From Nitrospirota bacterium (GTDB lineage: Bacteria; Nitrospirota_A; Leptospirillia; Leptospirillales; Leptospirillaceae), in contig JAKBTA010000033.1 in assembly GCA_021844645.1 (NCBI GenBank), positions 1 to 13,484 on the forward strand: a DNA stretch of 13,484 nt. The letters are read 5' to 3'. The position numbers were made by a program, and so were the translations under genes. The notes beneath the pieces were generated by a model. The model was not told the DNA's origin and ran no database searches. It saw only the letters and a program-made list of their open reading frames with translations. This document shows positions 1 through 7,261 of the stretch, piece after piece; within the stretch, counting starts at the first letter, position 1; each line of letters starts with the position of its first letter.

Positions 1-151
1 TGCAATTTCATTTCTGATCTCGTTGCCCACGGTCGCTTTGATAATGTTTTATCTTCAGGGGCCCAAAAAGGTTTTTTTTAAAGCATCAGGTGTTGTTGGT
101 GTTATTTTTTTTGTTTTATTGCTTGTTCCTTTTATCAGAAATGAAATTGCA
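1..151. repeat. 18-nt perfect inverted repeat, arms 1-18 and 134-151
   Basis: Positions 1-18 (TGCAATTTCATTTCTGAT) are the exact reverse complement of positions 134-151. The match stops at 19 versus 133 on the inner side, and the left arm touches the window edge, so it may be longer upstream. Both arms lie in the O-antigen-ligase-like frame. It could be a chance or biological palindrome, or a fold-back assembly or amplification artefact if the window edge is a contig end. Confidence 0.8.
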
Positions 152-667
152 ACCGCTTTGGCTCCTGGCCACGATGGTTCTTTCATATCTAGGTATCTGA
201 CATGGCAGGGGGTGATTCGCATGTGGAAAGCGCATCCACTTTTGGGGATCGGTCCCGACAACTTCCAGATGAAGAATATCCACCAGATATACAACCTGCC
301 GGAATATGCTTCCCATGGCCATAATTTCTTTTTTAATCTCTTGGGAGAGTACGGAACATTGGGCGTTGTTTTCATGATCTTATGGCTTTTCTTATGGGGA
401 TTTTATGCGTTTTCCCGGGAGAGAAGGCATCTTGATCCTGTCTTTGGAAAGGTCCTGTTTGTTGGCGTCCTGATCAACCTCCTCATGGCTGGTATCGCCC
501 ATCCCATATGGGGCGGATCGGGTTCACTTCTTCTGATGCTGATCATGTCACTTTCCCTTTCCTCATGGCAGGAGCGAGGGGAAGAGTCTGGCAAATCCCA
601 TGGGCTACATGACTCGGGAACTCCCGATATCGCTTTTTCAAAACTGGAACGGAACCCTCTGATATGA
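2..667 (+). CDS. O-antigen ligase/polymerase family membrane protein (3' part, 5' end outside window)
   Basis: The reading frame is open to the left edge (first full codon at 2), so only about the last 221 residues are present. The protein looks like the C-terminal half of the Wzy/WaaL O-antigen ligase family, which joins or polymerises undecaprenyl-linked glycans on the periplasmic side of the inner membrane. The signature is the large periplasmic loop. An Arg-rich stretch (SRYLTWQGVIRMW) leads into HPLLGIGPDNF and then HGHNFFFNLLGEYGTLG, the usual family pattern with the conserved Arg and His. Hydrophobic segments lie before and after the loop. The tail is polar and ends in an ATGA overlap with the next gene, which suggests translational coupling. 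The first about 400 nt are richer in A/T than the rest of the window. Ligase (WaaL) and polymerase (Wzy) cannot be told apart from this fragment. The first 18 nt take part in an inverted repeat, so the extreme 5' edge is less certain. Confidence 0.85.
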   Translation, partial: AISFLISLPTVALIMFYLQGPKKVFFKASGVVGVIFFVLLLVPFIRNEIATALAPGHDGSFISRYLTWQGVIRMWKAHPLLGIGPDNFQMKNIHQIYNLPEYASHGHNFFFNLLGEYGTLGVVFMILWLFLWGFYAFSRERRHLDPVFGKVLFVGVLINLLMAGIAHPIWGGSGSLLLMLIMSLSLSSWQERGEESGKSHGLHDSGTPDIAFSKLERNPLI

Positions 668-1689
668 AAAAACTGACGCGATCCATGATTACCCAGATGC
701 TTTTTCTTGTTGTCACCGCGGTGGCGGGAATCTATGTCTTCACGGTCATCAGGGAAGATCCATGGCCGGTGGGTCTTGGGATCGGGATGGCGGTCGGCGG
801 ATCGGCGATCCTGGTCCAGTATCTTTTCGGCAAGTTCCCCCTGAGGATCGTTCTTGGCGGTCTTGTAGGACTTTACGGAGGGCTGATTGCCGGAGGTCTC
901 CTGACCTATTCCACGGGGACACTCTTTCACATGTCCCTTGAACAGACCGCTCCGATGGATGTCTTCATCGGTCTGATCATGGGCTATTTCGGCCTGATCA
1001 CCGGAATCCGTGCCGGCCGGGAGTTTCAGCATGCCGGATCAATCCTTTCATTCTGGCTCGAGGGATACCGGGCCATTCCTCCAAAGATCCTTGATACCAG
1101 CGTGATTATTGATGGTCGCATCGCCGATATCTGTGCGACCGATTTTCTTGAAGGGATCTTCTATCTTCCGCAGTTCGTCATTCAGGAACTTCAGTATATC
1201 GCCGATTCCGCCGACGGCCTGAAACGGGCCAGAGGCCGCAGAGGTCTTGATATCCTGCACCGGATGCGCTCCATGAGCCAGATCAAGATCCAGATTACTG
1301 ATGAAGATTTTCCCCACATCAAGGATGTCGATGCCAAACTTGTGGCACTGGCCCGACGGATGAAAGCGCGGATTATCACGAACGACCTGAATCTTAACAA
1401 GGTGGCTGAACTTCAGGGAGTCAGGGTCTTGAATATCAACGATCTTGCCAATGCGGTGAAACCTGTGGTCCTTCCCGGTGAGGTTATGAAAATCTACCTG
1501 GTGAAGGAAGGAAAAGAGTTTGGCCAGGCGATTGCTTACCTTGATGACGGGACAATGATTGTCGTCGACAATGCCCGGAAATCAATCGGCAAGAACGTGG
1601 AGGTTTCAGTGACCTCCGTGCTTCAGACTTCCGCCGGAAGAATGATCTTCGGCAAACTCCGGGATGACAATGAATCCCGTCAGGAATAG
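664..1689 (+). CDS. YacL-type membrane protein with PIN and TRAM domains
   Basis: The 341-residue protein matches the Bacillus YacL architecture. Four hydrophobic segments lie at about 10-28, 36-55, 60-81 and 98-117. A PIN nuclease-fold domain spans about 141-265, and a C-terminal TRAM-like RNA-binding beta domain about 270-332. Candidate PIN acidic residues are D144 in LDTS, E175 in IQEL, D223 in DAKL and D241 in TNDLNL, so the metal-binding site looks intact. The family is predicted to be a membrane-anchored ribonuclease or RNA-binding protein, but its physiological substrate is not established. The ATG overlaps the previous stop (ATGA), and the 3' end overlaps or abuts ispD. The position directly before ispD-ispF matches the Firmicutes yacL-ispD-ispF arrangement. 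Length and domain order are normal for the family. Confidence 0.9.
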   Translation: MKKLTRSMITQMLFLVVTAVAGIYVFTVIREDPWPVGLGIGMAVGGSAILVQYLFGKFPLRIVLGGLVGLYGGLIAGGLLTYSTGTLFHMSLEQTAPMDVFIGLIMGYFGLITGIRAGREFQHAGSILSFWLEGYRAIPPKILDTSVIIDGRIADICATDFLEGIFYLPQFVIQELQYIADSADGLKRARGRRGLDILHRMRSMSQIKIQITDEDFPHIKDVDAKLVALARRMKARIITNDLNLNKVAELQGVRVLNINDLANAVKPVVLPGEVMKIYLVKEGKEFGQAIAYLDDGTMIVVDNARKSIGKNVEVSVTSVLQTSAGRMIFGKLRDDNESRQE

Positions 1690-2455
1690 CCCTGTTTTGA
1701 AAAAGCTCACCATCCTGATGGCGGCGGGAGGCTCGGGACTTCGAGTCGGAACTCCGGTCCCGAAGCAGTTTTTGCTGCTTTCGGACAAGCCGATGTACTG
1801 GTATTCCCTGAATCTGTTTCTCAAGATGCCCTCTGTCGACCGCATTGTTGTGGGTCTTTCTGCGGATCGGATCCCCCTGGTCAAAAAGGACCTTGAAGAA
1901 TATTTTCCAGGGGAGATTGCCTCCGGCCGGATCCTTCTTTTTGAGGGAGGGAAAAGGAGGCAGGATACCGTTTACAAGGGCTTGCTCCTTCTCGATGATT
2001 TGCCTGAAAAACCCGAATATCTTCTTGTGCATGATGCGGCAAGGCCCTTTCTGTCGCAGGAAATCATGGGGCGGCTCATGGATTCCCTGTCGGAGAAAAC
2101 GGCGATAGCGGTGGGAATACCTTTGGCGGATACCCTTTGGAGGAGCCATTCTCCGTTAACGGCCGGAAGGACTGAACCCGGGGCAACTTCCCCGCACATT
2201 GAAGAACTCGTTCCCAGGGATCATCTCTATCGGGCCCAGACGCCGCAGGGAGCGCCTTTTTCCTTTTTTCTCGAGGCCAGAAGGAAAGCCCTGGAGTGCG
2301 GGGATCCTGATTTTACCGATGAAGCCGGACTTTTGCTCTGGGCCGGATTTCCTGTAAGAATTGTTCTGGGATCGGAAGACAACAGGAAGGTCACGACGCC
2401 GGAGGATCTTGTCTGGGCTCAGAAACGGGTACTGGAGAGCGTCGGCAGTTTTTAA
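1664..2455 (+). CDS. ispD: 2-C-methyl-D-erythritol 4-phosphate cytidylyltransferase
   Basis: IspD transfers CMP from CTP to MEP, the third step of the MEP isoprenoid pathway, in the cytosol. Residue numbers assume the ATG at 1664. The CTP-binding loop is AAGGSGLRVG (20-29) with PKQF (33-36), giving the conserved Arg27 and Lys34. Other family motifs are HDAARPF (123-129), AQTPQ (191-195), TDEAG (218-222) and the C-terminal nucleotide site DNRKVTTPEDL (239-249). The segment between DTLWRS (156-161) and the TPQ motif is longer than usual. The start is uncertain: the ATG at 1664 lies inside the previous gene with no clear ribosome site. A TTG at 1697, after AGGA at 1682-1685, would give MKKLTILMAAGG, closer to the usual family N-terminus. 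ispF follows after 17 nt. Confidence 0.93.
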   Translation: MTMNPVRNSPVLKKLTILMAAGGSGLRVGTPVPKQFLLLSDKPMYWYSLNLFLKMPSVDRIVVGLSADRIPLVKKDLEEYFPGEIASGRILLFEGGKRRQDTVYKGLLLLDDLPEKPEYLLVHDAARPFLSQEIMGRLMDSLSEKTAIAVGIPLADTLWRSHSPLTAGRTEPGATSPHIEELVPRDHLYRAQTPQGAPFSFFLEARRKALECGDPDFTDEAGLLLWAGFPVRIVLGSEDNRKVTTPEDLVWAQKRVLESVGSF

Positions 2456-2472
2456 CTCTTAAGGAGAGACGG

Positions 2473-3000
2473 GTGAGCGGTTCTGAAGCTGAAAAGGATG
2501 AGAAGACAAAAGTGGCGGTGCGTTATCCGAGGGTCGGACAGGGGGTGGATGTCCATCCCTTCGAGGTCGGGAGAAAGCTTATCCTTGGAGGGGTGCATAT
2601 TCCCTTTGACAGGGGGCTGATGGGCCACTCGGATGCCGATGCGGTTGTCCATGCCTTGTGTGACGCCCTTCTTGGATCGTGCGGGCTGGGAGATATCGGA
2701 CGCCATTTTCCTCCTTCGGACCCCGCCTATCGGGGAATGGACAGTTTGTTCTTTCTGACCAGAATCGTGGCTCTCGTCCGGAAGAAAGGCTATGCCCCGT
2801 ACCAGGCGGATATTACGATCCTTGCGGAAAGACCCAAGATGGCGCCCCATGTGTCGGCGATGCAACAGATTCTGGCGCCAATTCTTGGCGTGTCGGCGGA
2901 AGATGTTGCAATCAAGGCGACAACAACGGAGAAAATGGGATTTACCGGCAGGGAGGAAGGAATCGTCGCAATGGCGGTGGTGACCGTTGTTCCTGTTTGA
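2473..3000 (+). CDS. ispF: 2-C-methyl-D-erythritol 2,4-cyclodiphosphate synthase
   Basis: IspF cyclises CDP-ME 2-phosphate to MEcPP with release of CMP, the fifth MEP-pathway step, as a zinc-dependent homotrimer. Visible motifs are GQGVDVHPF (22-30) with metal ligands D26 and H28, GHSDADAVVH (51-60) with the third ligand H60, GDIGRHFPPSD (73-83), and the signature TTEKMGFTGR (151-160). The GTG start is supported by AAGGAG at 2461-2466 with a 6-nt gap. That start gives a charged N-terminal extension of about 18 residues before the usual RVGQG beginning, making 175 residues against about 157-160 for the family. No in-frame ATG lies between this GTG and the conserved core. It sits 17 nt behind ispD and 22 nt ahead of cysE, so co-transcription is likely. 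Confidence 0.96.
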   Translation: MSGSEAEKDEKTKVAVRYPRVGQGVDVHPFEVGRKLILGGVHIPFDRGLMGHSDADAVVHALCDALLGSCGLGDIGRHFPPSDPAYRGMDSLFFLTRIVALVRKKGYAPYQADITILAERPKMAPHVSAMQQILAPILGVSAEDVAIKATTTEKMGFTGREEGIVAMAVVTVVPV

Positions 3001-3022
3001 TTCACTAGCTTAGAATAGGCGT

Positions 3023-3763
3023 ATGGATAGAGAAGGTCCGAAAAAAAGCATCGATGAGAGGAAAGGGACGGGCGCTTCCACTGACGGCTTCTGGAAGATG
3101 GTGGGGTGCGACTTGCGTGCGGTATTCGACCGGGATCCCGCAGCAAGGTCCTCCCTGGAGGTCCTTTTGACCTATCCCGGGTTCCATGCGGTTTTTCTGC
3201 ATCGATTGGCCCATCCGATCCACAGGAAGGGCTTCCGTCTTCTGGCGAGAATCTTGTCGGCCGTCTCCCGTTTCCTGACCGGAATCGAGATCCACCCTGG
3301 CGCATCCATCGGAGAGGGGTTTTTTATCGATCACGGGATGGGGGTTGTCATAGGAGAAACAACGATCATTGGAGCCGACGTGACATTGTTTCAGGGCGTG
3401 AGTCTTGGGGGAAACGGAAAAGACAAGGGTCACAAGCGGCATCCTACCCTCGGCAACCATGTTCTGGTGGGTGCCGGCGCCAAGATCCTGGGAGATATCA
3501 GGATTGGTGACGGTGTTCGTGTCGGATCCAATGCGGTTGTCCTGCGTTCTGTTCCCTCAAACTGCACCGTTGTCGGCATCCCGGGCCGCGTGGTCAGATC
3601 CAAGGATATCGGTTATCCCGAAGACTTTTTGAACCACCAGGACATGCCCGATCCCTATCTTGAACGGATCGAGTCCCTCGAGCGCATTATTTCCGACCTT
3701 AGAGAAGAGCTTCATCTTAGGAAAAATCAGTCGTTCAACCGGAAAGAGGACGGTACGGAGTGA
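3023..3763 (+). CDS. cysE: Serine O-acetyltransferase
   Basis: CysE makes O-acetylserine from serine and acetyl-CoA, the first committed step of cysteine synthesis. The sequence follows the short Bacillus-type SAT. A helical N-terminal domain includes [19 protein letters not shown] (38-56). The left-handed beta-helix follows with [22 protein letters not shown] (91-112), catalytic-site D103/H104, H140 in [12 protein letters not shown] (150-157) and VVGIPGRVV (183-191). The conserved tail contains NHQDMPDP (204-211). About 25 polar residues precede the usual family start near MVGCDL (26). The ribosome site before the ATG is weak (AGG at 3017-3019), so an internal start is possible. The C-terminal 30 residues are charged and probably helical. 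The stop overlaps the next gene's GTG by 4 nt. In Firmicutes cysE also lies in the yacL-ispDF neighbourhood. Confidence 0.95.
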   Translation: MDREGPKKSIDERKGTGASTDGFWKMVGCDLRAVFDRDPAARSSLEVLLTYPGFHAVFLHRLAHPIHRKGFRLLARILSAVSRFLTGIEIHPGASIGEGFFIDHGMGVVIGETTIIGADVTLFQGVSLGGNGKDKGHKRHPTLGNHVLVGAGAKILGDIRIGDGVRVGSNAVVLRSVPSNCTVVGIPGRVVRSKDIGYPEDFLNHQDMPDPYLERIESLERIISDLREELHLRKNQSFNRKEDGTE

Positions 3764-4323
3764 TCGAATCCCTCCTTTCCGAAGACCGTGCGATTTACAA
3801 CAGTGTCCTCTTCGGACCGCATCCCCAATGGCTCAACTCCCTCATGGTCTTTATCACCGTTCCGGAAAACTTCGGTCTGGCGGCGGTTGTCGCGGCTCTT
3901 TTTTTGCTCACCACATGCGGCAACAGAGGCCGTCTCCTGGTTGCCTCCCTTCTTGCGGGAGTGGGGATCAGCGATCCCCTGTCGAGTTTCGGGATCAAGA
4001 GCCTGGTGGCCAGGCCCCGTCCCTGCCACGGGATCGTTTCGGATCATTTGTTGAAGGGCTGCTCCGATTCCTGGTCTTTCCCCTCGTCCCATGCGGTCAA
4101 TATTTTTTGTGCAGCCACGATTCTCTCCCGGATTTACCCAAAAGCGGCCGTGCCGGCTTATTTGTTTGCGGCGGCAGTTTGCTATTCCCGAGTCTATATC
4201 GGGGTTCACTATCCACTTGATGTGATCGGCGGCGCAGCAATCGGGACTCTTTTGGGGCTGGGCGTTTCCTGGGCTGCCCTGAGGCTTGCCGAGCGTTTTT
4301 CCTTCCTTTCCCCAGTCGGGTAG
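3760..4323 (+). CDS. PAP2-superfamily membrane phosphatase
   Basis: This 187-residue integral membrane protein carries all three acid phosphatase motifs of the PAP2 family: K80 to RPRP (85-88), PSSH (108-111) and [12 protein letters not shown] (143-154) with catalytic His111 and His150 and Asp154. Hydrophobic segments surround the motifs. Family members dephosphorylate lipid phosphates on the outer face of the membrane, for example undecaprenyl diphosphate (BcrC/PgpB) or lipid A (LpxE). The substrate cannot be read from the sequence. Its place between isoprenoid genes and a lipid-linked glycosyltransferase favours polyprenyl diphosphate recycling or lipid A phosphate removal (inference). The GTG start overlaps the cysE stop (GTGA) and has AGAGGA at 3745-3750 with a 9-nt gap. 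Confidence 0.92.
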   Translation: MIESLLSEDRAIYNSVLFGPHPQWLNSLMVFITVPENFGLAAVVAALFLLTTCGNRGRLLVASLLAGVGISDPLSSFGIKSLVARPRPCHGIVSDHLLKGCSDSWSFPSSHAVNIFCAATILSRIYPKAAVPAYLFAAAVCYSRVYIGVHYPLDVIGGAAIGTLLGLGVSWAALRLAERFSFLSPVG

Positions 4324-4338
4324 AAACGGATTCATCTT

Positions 4339-5994
4339 TTGGATCCTGACCACAGAAAACCTGCTTCAGGTGGCTTTCGGGGAATTTTTTCGGACCGGGT
4401 GATTCTCTTCTGGATTCTGGTTCCTTTTGTTTTCCGGATGCTTTTAATCGGACGATTCGATCTCGGAAACGATGAAGCCCACTACTACATGTATGCGGCC
4501 CATCCCGACTTCAGCTTTTTTGATCATCCCCTCATGATCGGCCTTCTGATCCGGGGGGCAATGGCCGTTTTTGGCCATAACGAGTTTGCCGTCCGTTTTT
4601 TCGCACCGGTCTGTTTCTTTCTCTCATCGATTCTTTTTACGCTGATCGCCTTCTCTCTGACCAAAGACAGGCGTGTCGTCCGTTCCTCGATCATCCTTTT
4701 GAACGTGATTCCGCTTTTCGGTATTCTGGGATCGACCTTGATGATCCCTGATGATCCGCTGTCGGTTTTCTGGCTTTTGTACCTTTATGTTGTGATCACT
4801 TTTTTCCCGGGGCTTGCGGCTAGGATTCGCTCCCCGGATTCCCGGCTGGCGATTTCCAGATCATCGATTCTGGTAAACTGGTTGCTCCTGGGTCTTCTGT
4901 TCGGGTTCGGGTTGCTGTCAAAGTATAATGCGGTGCTTTTGCCGGTTGTGACTTTTCTGATCCTGTTTCTCGATCCGACTCTCAAAAGAGTTCTCTTGAC
5001 TTCCGGCCCATGGGTTTCGCTTTTTCTGGGACTTCTGGTCTCCTGGCCGATCTTTTACTGGAACAGTCTCCATGGAGGGGCCTCCTTTCTCTTTCAGCTC
5101 ACCCATGGACTTGGGCATTCGGGTTTCAATTTTGTCCGCTATTACCAGATGATCTTCGGTCAGGCCGGCTATCTTTCTCCTGTCCTGTGGGTTCTCCTGA
5201 TTCTTTCCCTTGTCGTTCTTTACCGGAAGATCAAGGAGGCCCCCCTGTCGCTTGAGAGGCTTAGGTGGCGGATCGTTTTTCTTTTTGCCGTTGTTCCCAT
5301 CCTTTTTTTTAATGCGATAGGCATCGTTCACCCCATTTTGCCCCATTGGCCGGCTTTAGGGTATCTTGTAGCTATTCTGGCTCTTGCTCTGTGGCGTCAT
5401 GAGGGTGCTTCTTCCCGGGTGATCTTCTGGTATAAGGCGGGGATGGGGCTGGGGGCGTTTTTGACGCTCCTGGCTCCCATCCAGGTTGTCTTTGCCCTGA
5501 TCCCTCTCCCGAAAGAAGCCCCAGCCCTTCGCCTGACGACCCACCCGTTGGCCCTGTCCACTTCCTGGAAGCCCGTTCCTCCCTGGGTGGATATTACCAA
5601 CGACCTCTTCGGGTTTCGGCGACTGGCCAAAAATCTTGATGGTATTCTGGGGACTGATGGTCGCAAGAATGTGATCTTTATTTCCGAGCATTTCAACACG
5701 GCGGACGAGTTGGCTTTTTATGAGAATGCTCCTGACAGGACACTCTGCCTTTCTCCCAATCCGAACCAGTTCGATTTCTGGAATCCTCCCCAGAAATTTA
5801 TCGGGATGGATGCTATTTATGTTGCAACGGACAAATACCCCAGAGATCCAAGGACTTATTTTCCTGCGGGAACATTCGCGTCGATCACGCCGATGCCTTC
5901 GTTCAGGATCTACCGAAACGGACGTCTGGCAAGAGTTTTTTATATTTATCGGATGACGCGATTTTTAAAGGATCCCTGGCCCAAAAAAAGATAA
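4339..5994 (+). CDS. GT39/ArnT-like membrane glycosyltransferase (first copy)
   Basis: The 551-residue multi-spanning membrane protein belongs to the dolichyl-phosphate-mannose-protein mannosyltransferase/ArnT clan (GT39, PMT_2 type), which uses polyprenyl-phosphate sugars on the periplasmic side. Key features are the first-loop acidic pair D45-E46 in NDEAHYY, FDHPLMIGLL (61-70), AVRFF (84-88), the second acidic motif IPDDP (136-140) and GLLSKYNAVLLP (191-202). Roughly ten or more hydrophobic segments precede a soluble C-terminal domain of about 150 residues. The acceptor could be lipid A, core sugar, O-antigen or protein. The TTG start at 4339 is the first start codon after the PAP2 stop in the same frame, with a weak GGA 8 nt before it. 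A GTG at 4399 is an alternative that would still keep the first membrane segment. It is clearly paralogous to the gene at 8097. Confidence 0.9.
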   Translation: MDPDHRKPASGGFRGIFSDRVILFWILVPFVFRMLLIGRFDLGNDEAHYYMYAAHPDFSFFDHPLMIGLLIRGAMAVFGHNEFAVRFFAPVCFFLSSILFTLIAFSLTKDRRVVRSSIILLNVIPLFGILGSTLMIPDDPLSVFWLLYLYVVITFFPGLAARIRSPDSRLAISRSSILVNWLLLGLLFGFGLLSKYNAVLLPVVTFLILFLDPTLKRVLLTSGPWVSLFLGLLVSWPIFYWNSLHGGASFLFQLTHGLGHSGFNFVRYYQMIFGQAGYLSPVLWVLLILSLVVLYRKIKEAPLSLERLRWRIVFLFAVVPILFFNAIGIVHPILPHWPALGYLVAILALALWRHEGASSRVIFWYKAGMGLGAFLTLLAPIQVVFALIPLPKEAPALRLTTHPLALSTSWKPVPPWVDITNDLFGFRRLAKNLDGILGTDGRKNVIFISEHFNTADELAFYENAPDRTLCLSPNPNQFDFWNPPQKFIGMDAIYVATDKYPRDPRTYFPAGTFASITPMPSFRIYRNGRLARVFYIYRMTRFLKDPWPKKR

Positions 5995-6003
5995 TTCCTG
6001 AAT

Positions 6004-6043
6004 CCTTTGGGAGCCCTGCCCGTTGGGTTGCCACTCCCAAAGG
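6004..6043 (+). terminator. Stem-loop between the first GT39 gene and the GT9 gene; possible terminator or attenuator
   Basis: CCTTTGGGAG (6004-6013) and CTCCCAAAGG (6034-6043) form a perfect 10-bp stem with a 20-nt loop that could hold a small inner CCC/GGG stem. Only TTT follows, so it is a poor intrinsic terminator. It may instead be a partial terminator, an mRNA processing or stability element, or a protein-binding palindrome. It lies in the 79-nt gap that separates the upstream cluster from the GT9-GT2-GT39 set. Confidence 0.4.
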
Positions 6044-6073
6044 TTTCGCCAATGAGAAAAGGAGCAGCGCTTG

Positions 6074-7261
6074 ATGAAGCTTTCCGTTTTTGGAAAAGGA
6101 CCGGACAGTTCTGTTGAGGTGGCCCTCGACTGCCGCCACTACATCGGAGACCGGCCGTGCAAGTTTAATCGGGAGTGCAGGGGATGTCCCGATTACTTCC
6201 CCCAGGGGACAAGGATCCTGATCATCAAGACAGGGGCGCTTGGCGATGTTTTGAGAACAACGATTCTTCTGGGCGGAATCAAGAGGAAGTACCCCGACAG
6301 CCATCTGACATGGATTACAGCTCCGTCTGCAGTTCCTCTGGTTCCCAAATCGATTGTCGACAGGGTCTGGCCTTATTCGGTAGAGGTGATTGCCCGATTG
6401 TCGGTCGAAGAGTTTGATCTTGTCCTTTCTCTGGACAAGGAACCCGAAGTGGCCGCGCTTGCCATGCTTGCCAGATCGAAAGACAAGCGGGGCATGGGGG
6501 TGGATGGTTGCGGATCGGTCTACCCACTCAATGGCGAAATGGCTTATTATTATCGTCTCGGTCTGGATAACGATCTGAAGTTTCACCATAATCGCCGAAC
6601 CTACCCCGATCTTTTGGCTGAAGCCGTCAATATTCCCTACGACCCTGCGATTGACGATTATCAACTGGACCTGAAGGAAGAGGATCGGGAAAAGGCCCGC
6701 TGCCTTTTCCTGGGATCGGGACTTGCTCCGGGACAAAAGGTCTTGGGTATCAATACGGGGGCCGGCGGCGTTTTTGTAAACAAGGACTGGACGCTCCTGG
6801 GATATGTCGCCCTTCTTCAGGAACTTGAAAAGAAGGGGATCACGGTTCTTCTTCTGGGAGGGGACCGGGAGTCGGACCGGATCTCCGAGCTTCATCGCCG
6901 ATTTGAAGGTCCTTTCATCAAGGATGTCGGCACAGGCCACTCTCTGGGCGTTTTTGCGGCACTTGTTTCCCTGTGTCATGTTGTCCTGACCGGAGACACT
7001 CTGGGGATGCACGTCGGTCTTTCTGTCGGTGCCCGGGTCGTCAGCCTTTTCGGTTCGACACAGCCAACTGAAATCGAAATGTTCGGAAGGGGGGAAAAGA
7101 TCATTACACCAATTGAGTGTTCTCCGTGCTACAAAAGGTCATGCGATATCCATCCGTCCTGCATGGAACTGATCCGTCCGGAAACGGTCCTGGCTTCGAT
7201 CCTTCGTCAATGGGAGCTGCCGCCGACCGAAAGACGCCAGCTGATCGGAAAGCTTTTATGA
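6074..7261 (+). CDS. GT9 heptosyltransferase-like glycosyltransferase with cysteine-rich N-terminus
   Basis: The protein (395 residues from the ATG at 6074) has the GT9 (heptosyltransferase) fold typical of LPS inner-core enzymes such as WaaC and WaaF. RILIIKTGALGDVLRTT (47-63) is the N-terminal glycine-rich donor-domain signature. NTGAGGVFVNKDW lies near the middle, VVLTGDTLGMHVGLSVGA is the donor-binding region, and the C-terminal cysteine motif ECSPCYKRSC then CM (from about 348) is common in the family. Before the core lies a segment with Cys20, Cys29, Cys35 and Cys38, spaced like a metal-binding cluster. AAGGAG at 6059-6064 serves either the ATG (9-nt gap) or a TTG at 6071 (6-nt gap). 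The stop overlaps the next gene (ATGA). The actual sugar is not readable from sequence, so I give no gene symbol. Confidence 0.9.
   Translation: MKLSVFGKGPDSSVEVALDCRHYIGDRPCKFNRECRGCPDYFPQGTRILIIKTGALGDVLRTTILLGGIKRKYPDSHLTWITAPSAVPLVPKSIVDRVWPYSVEVIARLSVEEFDLVLSLDKEPEVAALAMLARSKDKRGMGVDGCGSVYPLNGEMAYYYRLGLDNDLKFHHNRRTYPDLLAEAVNIPYDPAIDDYQLDLKEEDREKARCLFLGSGLAPGQKVLGINTGAGGVFVNKDWTLLGYVALLQELEKKGITVLLLGGDRESDRISELHRRFEGPFIKDVGTGHSLGVFAALVSLCHVVLTGDTLGMHVGLSVGARVVSLFGSTQPTEIEMFGRGEKIITPIECSPCYKRSCDIHPSCMELIRPETVLASILRQWELPPTERRQLIGKLL

Noticed and set aside
403..1032. Minus-strand open frame opposite the ligase and PIN-TRAM genes
   Set aside because: Low-complexity polar composition with no family motif, opposite two clear genes.
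5903..7012. Long open frame on the minus strand (369 codons) opposite the GT9 gene
   Set aside because: It lies almost entirely over well-supported + strand genes, shows no recognisable domain, and is rich in Arg, Gln and Pro as expected of an antisense shadow.
7117..7257. Extended GT2 start inside the GT9 gene
   Set aside because: The ATG at 7258 forms an ATGA overlap with a suitable ribosome site, while the upstream part only shadows the GT9 cysteine motif region.
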